Position numbers and translations under genes: made by a program. The notes under the pieces are model-generated. The model saw only the letters and a program-made list of their open reading frames with translations, did no database searches and was not told the origin of the DNA. From positions 3,488,737 to 3,552,736 of the forward strand of contig NZ_JAMXLB010000001.1 in the NCBI RefSeq assembly GCF_024054195.1: 64,000 nt of DNA, given 5' to 3'. The stretch is from Flavobacterium sp. NRK F7 (GTDB taxonomy: Bacteria > Bacteroidota > Bacteroidia > Flavobacteriales > Flavobacteriaceae). Of the stretch, positions 62,841 to 64,000 are shown piece after piece (position 1 is the first letter of the stretch; each line of letters starts with the position of its first letter).

Positions 62841-63182
62841 TTATTTATAAACAGCTTCTTTTTTAAAATGTTTCGTTAACAAATAATAAAAGACAGCTCT
62901 ATATTTGTTTTTATTGGATTTCCCATATTGGTCAATTACTGCTGCAATAGCTTTATCTAATTCTGGACCTTCTTTTAAACCTAATTTTTTGATTAAAAAA
63001 TTATTTTTAACGGTTGCCAACTCTTTATCATCTGACCCAGAAACTGTTGAAGAATCTGCATTGTAAATAGATGGTCCGCAACCAATAGTTACTTTGGTTA
63101 ATAAATCCATGTCTGGCGTAACACCGCATTTTTCTTTTAAATCGCCTGCGTACTTCGTAATTAATTCATCTCTTTTGCTCAT
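62841..63182 (-). CDS. DUF2853 family protein
   Basis: A 113-residue soluble helical protein: MSKRDELITKYAGDLKEKCGVTPDMDLLTKVTIGCGPSIYNADS, and LDKAIAAVIDQYGKSNKNKYRAVFYYLL. It matches the DUF2853 pattern, a small family with a known fold but no assigned function. Between menD and nadC, with its own terminator. Confidence 0.85.
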   Translation of the reverse strand: MSKRDELITKYAGDLKEKCGVTPDMDLLTKVTIGCGPSIYNADSSTVSGSDDKELATVKNNFLIKKLGLKEGPELDKAIAAVIDQYGKSNKNKYRAVFYYLLTKHFKKEAVYK

Positions 63183-63269
63183 AACTCTGTTGTTTAAATT
63201 TGTTTGTAGATTATTTAAATTAAACGATTTTTATAAAAAAACACTTAATTCACTCATAAAAATATAATT

Positions 63270-64000
63270 TTATTTTAGATTTTTAAAATAATCCAATAAA
63301 ATTTTGTTGTTTAATTTTTCTGGAGTATTAATTTCCAACAAACAAGGCTGCTCATTTGAAGTTATAAATAGAGACCATGTTTCTTCCAAATCTGCTTCAT
63401 TATCAACCCAATGATAATTAAAGTGAAACATAGCTGCTAAATATTTAGCATTCAATCGATGAGAGGTTTCAAAAAAAGTAGTAAATACATTATTTTCTTC
63501 GTGTCCAGGTAAAATTCTAAATATACCTCCACCTCCATTATTAATCAAAATAATCTTGAAATTTTTAGGAATGTAATTGTTCCAAAGCGCATTACTATCA
63601 TAAAAAAAACTGATATCACCAGTAATAAAAAAAGTTGGTTTATCTTGAACAATAGCCGCACCTATAGCAGTAGAAGTGCTTCCATCAATACCACTTGTAC
63701 CACGATTACAAAAAACAGTTATAGAAGGTTCTATATTCACTAATTGTAGATAGCGAACAGCTGAGCTATTACTAATTTGTAATTGTATATTAGGAGGCAA
63801 GTTTTTACTGATAAAATCAAAAACCTTAAAATCTGAAAAAGGAATATTTTTCAAATATTCTGCAGTTCTAACTTTTCTTAAAGAGATAATTTCTTGCATT
63901 TTTAAATCATACTCACTCTTTGTTTCTGTAAAATTTTTTAAAAGTTCTTCAAAAAAATGCTGCGGCTTGGTTTTAAAATGCTCTGTCAAACACCCATAAG
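63270..64000 (-). CDS. menD: MenD, C-terminal part, continues beyond the window
   Basis: About 243 residues of 2-succinyl-5-enolpyruvyl-6-hydroxy-3-cyclohexene-1-carboxylate synthase, a ThDP enzyme of menaquinone synthesis. The frame is open to the last base, so it is partial and its N-terminal half lies to the right. The ThDP-Mg2+ site is GDISFFYDSNALWN with ILINNGGGGIFRILPG, and RGTSGIDGSTSTAIGAA binds the pyrophosphate. Menaquinone is the usual flavobacterial quinone. The 88-bp spacer to DUF2853 holds nothing else. Confidence 0.92.
   Translation of the reverse strand, partial: YGCLTEHFKTKPQHFFEELLKNFTETKSEYDLKMQEIISLRKVRTAEYLKNIPFSDFKVFDFISKNLPPNIQLQISNSSAVRYLQLVNIEPSITVFCNRGTSGIDGSTSTAIGAAIVQDKPTFFITGDISFFYDSNALWNNYIPKNFKIILINNGGGGIFRILPGHEENNVFTTFFETSHRLNAKYLAAMFHFNYHWVDNEADLEETWSLFITSNEQPCLLEINTPEKLNNKILLDYFKNLK

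Overview
The window is a chromosomal segment from a member of the Bacteroidota, almost certainly family Flavobacteriaceae (Flavobacterium-like). The evidence is AT-rich DNA, repeated matches to the Bacteroidota -7 promoter element TAnnTTTG, a PorQ gene, a secreted glucanase with a type IX secretion sorting domain, an adenylate kinase fused to a hypoxanthine phosphoribosyltransferase, and many short flavobacterial conserved families. It holds about 68 protein genes, one of them cut by the right edge and perhaps one by the left edge. I saw no tRNA, rRNA, CRISPR array, transposase or phage gene.

Layout. 1-4.9 kb: a Kbp-like BON-LysM protein, a pair of small roadblock-like proteins, the GTPase Obg and the HPRT-adenylate kinase fusion. 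4.9-6.8 kb: purK-purE, the two-step carboxylation of AIR. 7-11 kb: two peptidases (M3 oligopeptidase, peptidase T) and a YdeI-like protein. 11-14 kb: yajC, a DUF1573 lipoprotein and nusB in one operon, then an amino-acid dehydrogenase. 14-24 kb: an ABC exporter subunit, a PUR-like nucleic-acid binder, a redoxin, a cation diffusion facilitator, a small cytochrome c, a Crp-type regulator, a cyclophilin-FKBP fusion and an SDR. 23.9-29.1 kb: a DUF2975/HTH pair followed by an ABC ATPase and a 1158-residue permease fused to an M1 peptidase. 29-33 kb: trmD, rplS, lpdA and an orphan double-glycine-leader peptide. 33-38 kb: an Lrp regulator divergent from a methionine gamma-lyase-like enzyme, an M28 peptidase and NhaC. 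38-42 kb: an oxidative-stress block (katG, 2-Cys peroxiredoxin, thioredoxin). 42-45 kb: a multidomain GH16 beta-glucanase.

45-47.6 kb: an arsenic operon in the order arsR, DUF6428, arsC-like phosphatase, aquaporin. It has no Acr3 or ArsB pump, so the aquaporin probably provides the exit route for arsenite. 48-64 kb: housekeeping genes (rpsA, cmk, lon, nadC, menD) mixed with PorQ, an UMF1-type MFS protein, an M48 protease and a tandem pair of chalcone-isomerase-like secreted proteins.

The observations I would look at first are: two diverged copies of a ~140-bp structured intergenic element (2964-3110 and 46564-46702), the second inside the ars operon; the six-cysteine GG-leader peptide; the GC-enriched leader of rplS and the nested-stem leader of rpsA; the pump-less ars operon; and repeated TAGGTA-type motifs upstream of the GH16 gene.
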